From: Lachnospiraceae bacterium
GTDB lineage: Bacteria > Bacillota > Clostridia > Lachnospirales > Lachnospiraceae
DNA: 34,592 nucleotides
Direction: 5' to 3'
NCBI GenBank assembly: GCA_902363555.1
Contig: CABJAM010000018.1
Location: forward strand, 1-34,592
Numbering within the stretch: position 1 is the stretch's first letter; the number at the start of each line of letters is the position of its first letter. Under the pieces are notes generated by a model, which was given only the letters and a program-made list of their open reading frames with translations, did not search any database and was not told the DNA's origin. Shown one piece after another: positions 9,194 through 17,633 of the stretch. A program made the position numbers and the translations under genes.

Positions 9194-10276
9194 GTGCTTA
9201 TATCTTATGAAGCGCACTGCTATATCGACGAGGCATTGACTCCGGGAGAACTGGAGCTTCGTGACAATTATATAAAGAATAAAGAAATGTTTACTGCACC
9301 GGACTCCGGCGGATATGACGCGTCGAAGCATCCGGATCGTCTTCCACCTGGTATTTCCGGTCATTATTCAGAGCAAATGGCGGATTTCTTTATTCAGGGG
9401 GGCGGTTTTCTGATCTCCAATATGAAGGAATCTGATTATTTTTTTTCCTCTTATGATGTGACCGTTGTACCTCACGCCAGGTATACGCCTCACTTTCTCC
9501 ATGAACATGGCTTCATTGAAATGGTTTATGTTCTTGCGGGCACCTGCACAAATTATATACAAAATAAACGTGTACCGATGATCCCCGGGGATATATGTAT
9601 TATTGCGCCAGGTACGAAGCATACGATCGAGGCTTTTTCGGATGAATGTATGGTATTGAATTACCTAATACGAACGAGCACGTTCGAGGAAGCCTTTTTC
9701 AGTATACTATCCTCCAGCAGTATTTTGTCCGACTTCTTCCGTCATATTTTTTACAGCGATAAGGGCAACTCCTACCTTCAGTTTTCCACCGGGGATGACG
9801 GGGAAATACGCTATTTTCTCGCCCGGATTTATGAGGAAAGTAAAAATAAGGAGCGCTATAAAAATGAAATGATGAACGCCATGCTGACCATGTTTTTTCT
9901 GATGCTCATCCGCAGGCACGAGGATGATGTGATCCTGCCGCCGGAGGATGGGGAGGAAGTCCAGCATCCGGTGACTATTTTCCGGTACATGCAGGAAAAC
10001 TATAAGACTGTGACTCTGGGGAGTATGTCCGAATTTTTTCATTACAGTGAACGGCATATGAAGCGGATCATAAAAAAGTATACCGGTCATAGCTTCAGTG
10101 AAACGATTCTCGGTTTGCGTATGAGCGAGGCCCGCCAATTACTTTTGAGGACGAAGCTTCCAGTGGCGGAAATTGCCGCAGAAGTGGGATATGGCGATAC
10201 AAGCAGCTTTCGTTATGCGTTCAAAAAATATTATGGGGCGGCGCCTCGGGCTTACAGGGAAGAAAACGCTCCGTGA
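9194..10276 (+). CDS. AraC-family transcriptional regulator
   Basis: A 360-residue regulator with an N-terminal sugar-sensing cupin and a C-terminal AraC DNA-binding domain. The cupin shows HFLHEHGFIEMVYVLAG and PGDICIIAPGTKH, roughly residues 97-145. The double helix-turn-helix covers about residues 265-357; its second half has AEIAAEVGYGDTSSFRYAF. The start is GTG 9194, set by a GGAAG-plus-poly-G site just upstream; no ATG with a ribosome site exists before residue 35. Regulators of this kind usually control carbohydrate genes. The nearest candidate target is the GH78 rhamnosidase 2.7 kb downstream, but that is inference. The eight-G run in the ribosome site is odd and could slip. Confidence 0.9.
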   Translation: MLISYEAHCYIDEALTPGELELRDNYIKNKEMFTAPDSGGYDASKHPDRLPPGISGHYSEQMADFFIQGGGFLISNMKESDYFFSSYDVTVVPHARYTPHFLHEHGFIEMVYVLAGTCTNYIQNKRVPMIPGDICIIAPGTKHTIEAFSDECMVLNYLIRTSTFEEAFFSILSSSSILSDFFRHIFYSDKGNSYLQFSTGDDGEIRYFLARIYEESKNKERYKNEMMNAMLTMFFLMLIRRHEDDVILPPEDGEEVQHPVTIFRYMQENYKTVTLGSMSEFFHYSERHMKRIIKKYTGHSFSETILGLRMSEARQLLLRTKLPVAEIAAEVGYGDTSSFRYAFKKYYGAAPRAYREENAP

Positions 10277-10292
10277 ATGATGGCACGGAGCG
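10267..10292 (-). terminator. Hairpin at the AraC stop codon, terminator-like on the - strand
   Basis: CGCTCCGTG (10267-10275) pairs perfectly with CACGGAGCG (10284-10292) around an 8-nt loop and overlaps the AraC stop codon. Only the - strand reading is followed by a T-rich stretch (TTTTCTT). I see no convincing - strand gene that would need it. Confidence 0.45.
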
Positions 10293-10374
10293 AAGACGCT
10301 GGGGCGTTTGCCATATTGTCGAAAAAGAGCGTAAGATCAGTGCTGCCGTGTCGAAACTTTTGGAACGCTTTTTG

Positions 10375-10403
10375 TTGAAAATACAAGATAATTCTGTTAT
10401 TCT
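10375..10403 (+). promoter_or_regulatory. Possible promoter for the DUF5688-like gene
   Basis: TTGAAA at 10375-10380 lies 17 bp before TATTCT at 10398-10403, with an extended -10 TG at 10395-10396. It would leave a leader of about 185 nt containing the 10554-10579 hairpin. The rest of the 10277-10594 gap shows no gene. Confidence 0.45.
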
Positions 10404-10553
10404 GATATCACACATATACCACATCCGATAAAATCTTTGATCTAAAGAAGCAGCTTCGCTTAATTTCACGTGTTTTTTAATCATGTGCAGACAGTAGTAT
10501 TTTTGCGTAACTGGATATTAGTACAGCATTGCATTAATATGACGCAAGGAGGT

Positions 10554-10579
10554 GTAACAGTTCACGGACTGAACTGTTA
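10554..10579 (+). repeat. 10-bp perfect palindrome (TAACAGTTCA type) before the DUF5688-like gene
   Basis: TAACAGTTCA (10555-10564) pairs perfectly with TGAACTGTTA (10570-10579) around CGGAC. AAGGAGG lies just before the stem and GAAGGAGGT just after, and only the second is placed for the 10595 start. It resembles the hairpin at 28724-28754. Confidence 0.7.
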
Positions 10580-10594
10580 GAAGGAGGTACATAT

Positions 10595-11596
10595 ATGGTA
10601 AATGAGGGGTTTATAAATGAATTAACACAGAGGCTTGAGGAGGATGTTTTGAGAAATACATCGTCGGGCCATGTGTTTTTTTACAAGGATGGATTTACCG
10701 CGGGCGAGGATCTCGAAGAGATTGAGCTTATACGGAGTACGAATATCCGCTATCATCAGGTGGAATCGGATGTGCTGATCGGCAATTATATTGTGATCCG
10801 GCGTAAAGATGTCCATGATATAACCAGTTTTTGCCGGTATAATGCGGATTATTTATTTACAGTCTATATTGATAAAGGCTGGGATGTGATTCTGGAGCTT
10901 ATAAAAGGGGATCTGGAGGAGTGCGACCGGCTGGACGCCTCTGACGTATTCACACAACTGGAAGATTACGAAGTAATCCGGGAGCGTCTGATCATACGGC
11001 CCGTAAATTATACGGCAAACCAGTATGAATTGAAGAACTGTGTATACAAGCCGCTGGGAGATATGGCTCTTGTCCTTTATCTTGTGATCCGTGAGGACGA
11101 GCACAGCGGTCTTGGCACGATGAAAATACCCCATGTAATATTTGAGAAATGGGGGCGGAGTATGACGGATGTGTGGAATGCCGCCCTGCTGAATACAAAC
11201 GTCCTTGCACCGCCAAGAATGTATATGCTGCCCTGGGATTGCTACAAACCGCCGTACACGAAAGGCGCATTTATGGCTCTTGGCAGTGATATGGACAAAA
11301 TAGACTTTCACAGGTCACCTATAGTGACGACCACAAAGCAGCTCAACGGGGCGATCGCCATATTTTATCCCGGCGTCATGGAGCGTATTGCACAGATGGC
11401 CGGCGGCAGTTACTATATCGTGTTTACAAGCATTCACGAGGCCAAGATCCATTGTGTGGGATCGGTAGATACAGATATTATATTAGATACTTTACACGAA
11501 GTGAATCGGACATTCGCTAAAGAGGAGACCCTTTCGGAAATTATATATTATTATGACGCGGATAAGAAAAGTATAGAGCCGTTGGAGCGTATTTGA
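10595..11596 (+). CDS. DUF5688-like protein of unknown function
   Basis: A soluble-looking protein of 333 residues with no signal peptide or membrane segment. It resembles proteins annotated as DUF5688 in gut Clostridia, including the pattern in which a predicted helix is followed by WNAALLNTNVLAPP (about residues 192-205). No catalytic motif is visible and no function is known to me. ATG 10595 has an excellent GAAGGAGGT site 7 nt upstream. It appears to be its own transcription unit between the AraC and Rpn-like genes. The gene call is secure; the family name is a recollection. Confidence 0.8.
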   Translation: MVNEGFINELTQRLEEDVLRNTSSGHVFFYKDGFTAGEDLEEIELIRSTNIRYHQVESDVLIGNYIVIRRKDVHDITSFCRYNADYLFTVYIDKGWDVILELIKGDLEECDRLDASDVFTQLEDYEVIRERLIIRPVNYTANQYELKNCVYKPLGDMALVLYLVIREDEHSGLGTMKIPHVIFEKWGRSMTDVWNAALLNTNVLAPPRMYMLPWDCYKPPYTKGAFMALGSDMDKIDFHRSPIVTTTKQLNGAIAIFYPGVMERIAQMAGGSYYIVFTSIHEAKIHCVGSVDTDIILDTLHEVNRTFAKEETLSEIIYYYDADKKSIEPLERI

Positions 11597-11705
11597 AAAT
11601 TTATTCCGGTGTTTGCACGCTCCGGGTCCGCCAGTAAACATTAATGATAAAACATTAAGATTCTGTAAATTATTGAGGATTTACTGGTCCTTACATCGAT
11701 TATCT

Positions 11706-11713
11706 GCTAAAAT
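11706..11713 (+). promoter_or_regulatory. Extended -10 element upstream of the Rpn-like gene
   Basis: TG at 11706-11707 is followed after one base by TAAAAT (11708-11713). No matching -35 is found at normal spacing, so this is only suggestive. Confidence 0.28.
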
Positions 11714-11869
11714 AAATATGTCAAAAATAAAAAAATTAGTGCTAAAGAAAACTCATCCTCGATGAAATTCTGGCTGTCTGTCATCGAAAATACATCCGAT
11801 AAAATTGAGACATCTTCTCAAATAAATACAAAAGTTTACGATATTTACCTGTATGAGAGGAATGGCTTT

Positions 11870-12724
11870 ATGGCCAATATAATGCATGAGGATGCAATTT
11901 TGAAAATGGGAATGGATTATTTTCGGGATACACTATTAAAACTGCTGGGTGTTGAGTATGAATTTATCGAACCAGGACCCACAGAGCTGGTGGAATTGAA
12001 TATACAGAAAATGTATCTGGATTATACATTTCCAACTACGGATGATCGAGTCATTCATTTTGAGTTTCAGACAACCAGCAGTGGTTTGGCAGATTTGAGA
12101 AGATTCCATGCTTACGAAGCTGTTTATCAGCATAATACCGGGAAGAAGGTGCTGACTTATGTGATCTATACCGGGGGAATATCCAAAACCATGGATACGT
12201 TAGACTGTGGACTATATACATACCGCGTTTATCCGATTTATCTCATAGATAAAGATGCGGATGCAGTTATCGATGGCCTGACTCAAAAACAGAAGGCCAG
12301 AGATGACTTTACCGATGAAGATTTTGCACAGTTGGCATTGGCACCGCTGATGGGCAGTGAAAAAAGCCGGAAGGAGATCATAAAGAACGCCGTATTATTA
12401 ATAAAACCGTATAACCATATGTCGGCGCAAAAGGCTCTCGCCATGGTCTATGCGCTTGCCGATAAATTTTTAGAGGGTGAAGATTTAAGTGAGATTAAGG
12501 AGGACGTTGCCATGACTAAGCTTGGGCAGATGATTTATGATGATGGGGTTAAGGACGGTCAGCGCAAGGGCTTAAAAACGGGTTTGGACATGGGTATCAA
12601 GGCGTTGACTGAAACCTGCCGTGAATTAGGTGTTGATTATGAACAGACCGTTCAAAGAATAATATCCCGGTTTAACATGACACAGGCGGAAGCAGAAGAA
12701 GCTGTCCGGCGCTATTGGAAATAA
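11870..12724 (+). CDS. Rpn/YhgA-like PD-(D/E)XK nuclease-family protein
   Basis: A 284-residue member of the group annotated as Rpn family recombination-promoting nuclease or PD-(D/E)XK nuclease family transposase. The nuclease core is seen as Asp51 in YLDYTFP and Glu65-Phe-Gln67 in HFEFQTT, an E-x-Q version of the E-x-K motif that is usual in this group. A charged, helical C-terminus ends in an acidic and basic mix, as in relatives. ATG 11870 is favoured over ATG 11762 because GAGAGG lies 9 nt before it; the earlier ATG has no ribosome site. Such genes are often multicopy and mobile, but I see no terminal repeats here. Whether it cuts DNA in this organism is unknown. Confidence 0.82.
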   Translation: MANIMHEDAILKMGMDYFRDTLLKLLGVEYEFIEPGPTELVELNIQKMYLDYTFPTTDDRVIHFEFQTTSSGLADLRRFHAYEAVYQHNTGKKVLTYVIYTGGISKTMDTLDCGLYTYRVYPIYLIDKDADAVIDGLTQKQKARDDFTDEDFAQLALAPLMGSEKSRKEIIKNAVLLIKPYNHMSAQKALAMVYALADKFLEGEDLSEIKEDVAMTKLGQMIYDDGVKDGQRKGLKTGLDMGIKALTETCRELGVDYEQTVQRIISRFNMTQAEAEEAVRRYWK

Positions 12725-12978
12725 ATGGAACCGCCATCCTTTATGAACGATTCCCAAAATGTCCTGATTTCCTTCCTTTGGGGAAGATGATTTGACCTTC
12801 TGTATACTTATGATTTCCACGATTTTATTGTATGATAAAACTACAATTTAATTTGCAGAGCGGCACTAGAGCATGTTTGAAAAATACTCTAGGACAGCGA
12901 TCCTGGCGCGTGGTTTAGACTACCGGGATAACATATGATGCTGTTTTACGTCGCTTAGACATGGAAAGGTGGATTTTT

Positions 12979-15759
12979 GTGAAGGTTACACGAGTGAAAA
13001 TTAACGGCTTTAAAAACCCTGTGGGGGCCGGACTGCGCAAAGTGAAGGTATCCTGGAATGTGGAGGAATTTACTGGTAAGTATCAGAAAAACGTTAAAAT
13101 TGAAGTTGCAAAGGACAGCAGCTTTTCTGTGCCTGTCTATGAAAAAGAGAGCGCTGATTTAAAGCCGTATTGCGAAATTCTCGATATGGCTCTGGAAGCC
13201 AGAACACGGTATTATGTGAGAGTCACCGTGACGGCGGATAACGGTGAGGTTGGTGTCAGCGGCGAAGTGTTTTTTGAAACCGGTAAAATGGACGAGCCGT
13301 GGGAAGCACAGTGGATCTGCACGGCGAAGGAAGATACATATCATCCCGTTTTTTACACAGATTTCAAAACGGACAAAGAAATCCGCCAGGCGCGTATTTA
13401 TGTCACCGGATTGGGACTTTATGAGGCTTATCTCAATGGCGGGAAGATTGGCGACGAATACCTGGCTCCGTTTTATAATGACTATAATACGGAAATCCAG
13501 TATGAGACCTACGATATTACCCCCATGCTGAAATCGGAAAACCGCATTGAGGTTTATTTGGGAAATGGCTGGTATAAGGGCCGTTTTGGTCTGGGCGGCG
13601 GCGTGAACCTGTATGGCAGCTATATGACTATGATCGCGGAAATACGGGTAGATTATACTGACGGTACCTCCCAGGTGGTAAAAACCGATGATACATGGAA
13701 GTATAAAGGCTCCGATGTGGAGGACAGCGGCATCTATGACGGAGAGATATTTAACCGCCTGCTCTGTGCCGGAAACAATCCGGAGAAGTCTGCGAAGCTT
13801 ACGGATGAAGTGTATCCAGAGGACAAGGATGCGCGCCATCTGATCGAGAGGATCAGTATGCCTGTGCGCGTGTGCGAGACGCTTCCGGTGAAGGAAGTGA
13901 TCTATACGCCGGCGGGTGAGACTGTGCTGGATTTTGGCCAGAACTACACAGGCTACGTGACATTCAGGTCCGAGCTGCCTTCAGGTACAAAAGTAACCCT
14001 GACCACCGGAGAGGTATTACAGCAGGGCAATTTCTACAACGATAATTACCGGGATGCAAAAACTCAGTTTGTATATATATCCGATGGCCGTAAAGAGCAG
14101 GTGCGCCCGCATTTTACGTTCTTTGGCGGACGTTACGTGAAGGTGGAGGGCTGGCCGGAGAGCTGCCCGTTAAACGCTGAGGACTTCACCGGCTGCGTTG
14201 TCCATTCCCACCTGGAGCGCACTGGATATCTGGAAACCTCCGATGCTTCGGTGAATCAGCTCATTTCCAACTGCCTGTGGGGCCAGCGCTCCAACTTCCT
14301 GGATGTGCCCACGGACTGCCCTCAGAGAAATGAACGTCTTGGCTGGACCGGCGACGCACAGGTATTTTCACCGACGGCCAGCTACAACATGGATACCCGT
14401 GCCTTCTATGATAAGTACCTCAGAGATCTTCGGGTGGCTCAGGAAACTCTGGGCGGGGCGGTTCCACATGTGGCGCCTTTGTCCGGAATGAATGACGGCG
14501 GCAGCAGTGTGTGGGGCGATGTGGCTACATTTATCCCCATCACCTTGTATGAATACTTTGGCGATACGGAAATCTTGGACAATTACTATCCGCTGATGAA
14601 GGACTGGGTGGATTATATTACAGCTCTGGATGAAAAGCAGGGCACGCACCATCTGTTTGACTTTGGCTTCCATTTCGGCGACTGGCTGGCACTGGACGGT
14701 ATGACTGAGCAGAGTGTGAAGGGCGGCACCGATGATTACTATATCTCATCCTGCTACTATTATGCATCCGCAAGAAAGGTGGCCCAGGCTGCCCAGCTCA
14801 CCGGACGGAAGGCGGATGCAGATAAATATAACGCCCTGGCAGACGCCATCCGGGAAGCTATCCTGGATGAATATTTCTCTCCTGCCGGACGGTTGTGCAT
14901 CGATACGCAGACCGCTTATATGGTCGCTTTGAAGTTCGGAATATGGAGAGATAAGGACCGTCTGGTGGACGGGTTGAAAGCGCGTTTTGTAAAGGACGCT
15001 CATAAGATCAAGGGCGGCTTTGTGGGTGCAACGATGATGTGCCGCGTATTGGCGGAAAACGGTCTTGCGGACGAGGCATGGCATATGCTGTTCAACCATG
15101 AATTTCCAGGCTGGCTCCACTGTGTGGATCTGGGTGCGACCACGATCTGGGAGCGGTGGAATTCACTGCTGGATGACGGCAGCATCAGCGGTACGGGGAT
15201 GAATTCCTTAAATCATTATTCCTACGGCTCTGTACTGGAATTTATTTACAGAAATATCGCAGGGATCGCTCCATCGGCGCCAGGCTTTACTTCCGTTACA
15301 CTGGCACCTCAGATGAACTGGCGTCTGAAGTATATGAATGCCTCCTATAAATCCGCCTGCGGCACCTGGGTTTCCAACTGGAAAATCAATGGCGACGGCA
15401 CGGTGAGCGTACATTTTGAAGTTCCATTTAACTGTACGGCAAGGGTGATCCTTCCGGAATATGACGGCGGCGAATTTACCCTCGAAGCCGGAAGCTTTGA
15501 CCTAACCTATATGCCCCAAAAGGATTTCCGCCGGATGTTTACCGCAAATTCCCGTCTGGCAGAATTTGCATCCAGCAAAGAAGCGATGGCTATTTTGGAG
15601 GAAAAACTGCCCATGGCTGCCGCAAGCATAAAGGCCGGCGATATTGAAAACACCAATCAGTCATTGACAGAGATGGCTTCCATGCCGTTTTTGGGGATAC
15701 CAAAGGCAGCGGTGGATGAAGCGATTGAGAGCATTTGCAAGATTTTATATAATGTTTAG
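12979..15759 (+). CDS. Alpha-L-rhamnosidase, glycoside hydrolase family 78
   Basis: A 926-residue enzyme that removes terminal alpha-L-rhamnose from plant glycosides and polysaccharides. It has the usual GH78 layout: an N-terminal fibronectin-like beta domain (about 1-105), a rhamnosidase N-terminal beta domain with WICTAKE and GLGLYEAYLNG (about 110-280), a concanavalin-like beta domain, the (alpha/alpha)6 barrel (about 420-760) and a C-terminal beta domain. The catalytic signature DCPQRNERLGWTGD is present, with the likely general acid Glu452. TIWERW carries the probable second acid, Glu725. No signal peptide, so it should be cytoplasmic and act on imported oligosaccharides. GTG 12979 is chosen because GGAAAGGTGG lies 6 nt upstream; ATG 12961 has no site. 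A C-terminal extension beyond the barrel (about 850-926) is helical. The 12725-12978 gap has no clear promoter or terminator. Confidence 0.93.
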   Translation: MKVTRVKINGFKNPVGAGLRKVKVSWNVEEFTGKYQKNVKIEVAKDSSFSVPVYEKESADLKPYCEILDMALEARTRYYVRVTVTADNGEVGVSGEVFFETGKMDEPWEAQWICTAKEDTYHPVFYTDFKTDKEIRQARIYVTGLGLYEAYLNGGKIGDEYLAPFYNDYNTEIQYETYDITPMLKSENRIEVYLGNGWYKGRFGLGGGVNLYGSYMTMIAEIRVDYTDGTSQVVKTDDTWKYKGSDVEDSGIYDGEIFNRLLCAGNNPEKSAKLTDEVYPEDKDARHLIERISMPVRVCETLPVKEVIYTPAGETVLDFGQNYTGYVTFRSELPSGTKVTLTTGEVLQQGNFYNDNYRDAKTQFVYISDGRKEQVRPHFTFFGGRYVKVEGWPESCPLNAEDFTGCVVHSHLERTGYLETSDASVNQLISNCLWGQRSNFLDVPTDCPQRNERLGWTGDAQVFSPTASYNMDTRAFYDKYLRDLRVAQETLGGAVPHVAPLSGMNDGGSSVWGDVATFIPITLYEYFGDTEILDNYYPLMKDWVDYITALDEKQGTHHLFDFGFHFGDWLALDGMTEQSVKGGTDDYYISSCYYYASARKVAQAAQLTGRKADADKYNALADAIREAILDEYFSPAGRLCIDTQTAYMVALKFGIWRDKDRLVDGLKARFVKDAHKIKGGFVGATMMCRVLAENGLADEAWHMLFNHEFPGWLHCVDLGATTIWERWNSLLDDGSISGTGMNSLNHYSYGSVLEFIYRNIAGIAPSAPGFTSVTLAPQMNWRLKYMNASYKSACGTWVSNWKINGDGTVSVHFEVPFNCTARVILPEYDGGEFTLEAGSFDLTYMPQKDFRRMFTANSRLAEFASSKEAMAILEEKLPMAAASIKAGDIENTNQSLTEMASMPFLGIPKAAVDEAIESICKILYNV

Positions 15760-15789
15760 ATTTTTAGGCTATGATTATGAAAAACATTA

Positions 15790-15798
15790 TGTTATAAT
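15790..15798 (+). promoter_or_regulatory. Extended -10 promoter of the DegV gene
   Basis: TG at 15790-15791, one base, then a perfect TATAAT at 15793-15798. The -35 region has no good match (TATGAT at 15771-15776 at best), as is common with extended -10 promoters. The start near 15805 leaves a leader containing the 15844-15881 hairpin. Confidence 0.6.
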
Positions 15799-15838
15799 AG
15801 CGGAAGAATAAAATGTAGTAATAAAAACTATGTCTGAA

Positions 15839-15906
15839 TGTAACCGATGCCGTCATGCCTATAAAGGGCATGCGGCGTCGGAATTTACCAGGGAGTTTTA
15901 GTTACA
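15839..15906 (+). repeat. Hairpin bounded by TGTAAC/GTTACA in the DegV leader
   Basis: The core pairs 15844-15859 with 15867-15881: fifteen pairs, one bulged T and one G-U, loop TATAAAG. Outside it, TGTAAC (15839-15844) and GTTACA (15901-15906) are inverted. GAATGTAACCG at the left edge also occurs at 26285-26295. No T run follows, so it is not a standard terminator. Confidence 0.65.
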
Positions 15907-15922
15907 GTTTCAGGAGGCTATT

Positions 15923-16804
15923 ATGTTATATGAAATTTTTGCGGACAGTGCCTGCGATATACCAAAGGAGCTTTTAGAAAAGCACAATATCCATCCGGTC
16001 TACTTTTATGTGTCCTTTGATGATGAGAATTACATGAAAGAAAAGCTGGATATAAATACGACGGATTATTATAATAAAATGATCGATGAGGGCCTTTATC
16101 CAAAGACCTCTCTGCCCAGCGTCCAGGATTATGTGGAGGCTTTTACCCCGACCCTTGAGGAAGGTAAAGCGATCATCTGCATCTGCCTTTCCGGAAAGCT
16201 TTCCGGTTCCCATCAGGCGGCCAAGACAGCCAGGGATATATTGCTGGAAACCTACCCGGAAGCGCATATCAAGGTTATAGAGAGTAAGATGTGTACAGTG
16301 GAGGAAGGGGCGTTTGTACTGGAAGCCGTGCGTATGCGGGATGCCGGCGTGCCATATAAGGAAGCGGTGGCCCACCTGAAACGGATGCTGCCTACCGGAA
16401 GGATCTGCTTTACCGTAGGGAATATGGAATATCTTAAAAAAGGTGGCCGCATCGGACGTATGGCATATATAGCCGGTTCCGCTCTGGGCATCCGGCCATT
16501 GATCGTTATGAAGGATGGAGAGATATTTTCCGGCGGTATTGCCAGAAATCAAAAGAAGGCTTTAAAAAAGCTTCTTGATATCGCCAGGGATTATTTTGAG
16601 AAGGCTGGTGAAAATCCAAATAATTACAGCTTTTGTATAGGAAGGAATCTGAATGAGGACGAAGGCCAGGAGCTGGCAAAGCAGGTGAAGGATACTTTCT
16701 GGCTCAGTGACGACGTGCCGGTATGGCAGATCGGATCCACCGTAGCTACGCATACGGGCCCGTATGCCCTTGGTTTTGGATTTGTTAAAAAATATGATGC
16801 TTAA
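15923..16804 (+). CDS. DegV-family fatty acid-binding protein
   Basis: A 293-residue DegV protein. The family binds long-chain fatty acids, and FakB members present them to the kinase FakA for phospholipid synthesis. The N-terminal FADSACDIP, the SGKLSGSHQAA loop near residues 92-102, GGRIGR near 173 and the GxRPL-type IRPLIVMKDGEI near 192 are family landmarks. ATG 15923 has CAGGAGG 6 nt upstream. It has its own extended -10 promoter and a hairpin leader. No fakA-like gene is in the window, so a role in FakA-dependent activation is inference. Confidence 0.93.
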   Translation: MLYEIFADSACDIPKELLEKHNIHPVYFYVSFDDENYMKEKLDINTTDYYNKMIDEGLYPKTSLPSVQDYVEAFTPTLEEGKAIICICLSGKLSGSHQAAKTARDILLETYPEAHIKVIESKMCTVEEGAFVLEAVRMRDAGVPYKEAVAHLKRMLPTGRICFTVGNMEYLKKGGRIGRMAYIAGSALGIRPLIVMKDGEIFSGGIARNQKKALKKLLDIARDYFEKAGENPNNYSFCIGRNLNEDEGQELAKQVKDTFWLSDDVPVWQIGSTVATHTGPYALGFGFVKKYDA

Positions 16805-16807
16805 CCC

Positions 16808-16836
16808 TTGCATATTTAAATAAGAAGTGTTATAAT
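16808..16836 (+). promoter_or_regulatory. Promoter of the rimP-ribF operon
   Basis: TTGCAT (16808-16813), a 17-bp spacer and a perfect TATAAT (16831-16836) with an extended TG at 16828-16829. It is one of the two clearest promoters in the window. Transcription would start near 16843, leaving a leader of about 310 nt. Confidence 0.8.
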
Positions 16837-16864
16837 GGCAAGGATAACAATATGATGATACTAG

Positions 16865-16888
16865 AAGAGTGGGCGAAAGTCCACTCTT
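16865..16888 (+). promoter_or_regulatory. GAAA-capped hairpin in the rimP leader
   Basis: AAGAGTGGGC (16865-16874) pairs with GTCCACTCTT (16879-16888), ten pairs with one G-U, closed by a GAAA tetraloop. It begins about 22 nt after the predicted transcript start. A similar AGAGTGGG/CCCACTCT hairpin before rimP is familiar to me from other Firmicutes. The T-poor tail (TATCTTTG) makes it a weak terminator or attenuator. A small CCTTAA-AG-TTAAGG inverted repeat lies further down, near 17070. No other gene is seen in 16805-17153. Confidence 0.6.
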
Positions 16889-17153
16889 TATCTTTGTCCT
16901 GAACACAGGTTCCTTTTGGGGCCGCCAGCCGGAGAACTGTGGATTCACTGTCCATAGTTTACAGGGCGGGCGATGAAAAAAAGGCGGTGTGTTTTTATCA
17001 GACAGGTCTGTGCATTTACTGCGCGGATCGTACGAAAGCGTGAATTTTACGCGTGTTTGACCGGCAAACCTTAAAGTTAAGGCTTGCGGATAAAGATAAG
17101 GAGTGCATGTTCCCTGCTTTAGAAGTAAGTTTATATAAGAAAGGGTGATATAC

Positions 17154-17618
17154 GTGGCAAAAAAAGATTATGAACAGATGACAGAAGAGCTGATCACACC
17201 GATCATCGACGCCCATCATTTTGAACTGGTGGATGTGGAATGGGTCAAGGAAGGCTCCAACTATTATCTTAGAGTTTATATTGATAAAGAAGGCGGGATC
17301 ACTGTAGATGACTGCGAGGTCATTAACCGTGAGTACGGCGACGTGTTGGACGAAAAGGATTATATTGCGGAAAATTACATTTTTGAAGTCAGCTCTCCAG
17401 GCCTTGACCGGCCATTAAAAAAGGAAAAGGATTTTGTGCGCAGCCTTGGTAAGGAAGTGGAAATCCGGCTTTACAGACCGATCGATAAACAGAAAGAGTT
17501 TGTGGGACTGCTGGACAGCTACGATAAGACCAGTGTGACCATAGAGCTGGAGGACGGAGAAAAGAAGACATTTGACAGATCAGCGATCGCCCTGATACGG
17601 CTGGCATTCTTTTATTAA
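17154..17618 (+). CDS. rimP: Ribosome maturation factor RimP
   Basis: A 154-residue factor needed for 30S subunit assembly, acting with the S12-containing body. The N-terminal domain has FELVDVEWVKEGSNYYLRVY near residues 21-40, and the hinge has the diagnostic FEVSSPGLDRPL near 78-89. A C-terminal SH3-like domain follows. GTG 17154 is preferred over GTG 17145 because AAAGGGTGA sits 5 nt before it and would overlap the earlier start. First gene of the operon; nusA follows after 15 bp. Confidence 0.95.
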   Translation: MAKKDYEQMTEELITPIIDAHHFELVDVEWVKEGSNYYLRVYIDKEGGITVDDCEVINREYGDVLDEKDYIAENYIFEVSSPGLDRPLKKEKDFVRSLGKEVEIRLYRPIDKQKEFVGLLDSYDKTSVTIELEDGEKKTFDRSAIALIRLAFFY

Positions 17619-17633
17619 GGAGGAGAAAAGAAA

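Noticed and set aside
9671..9684. GAAC-GAGCAC-GTTC dyad as a third LexA box
   Set aside because: The spacer is 6 bp rather than 4, and it lies inside the AraC coding region.
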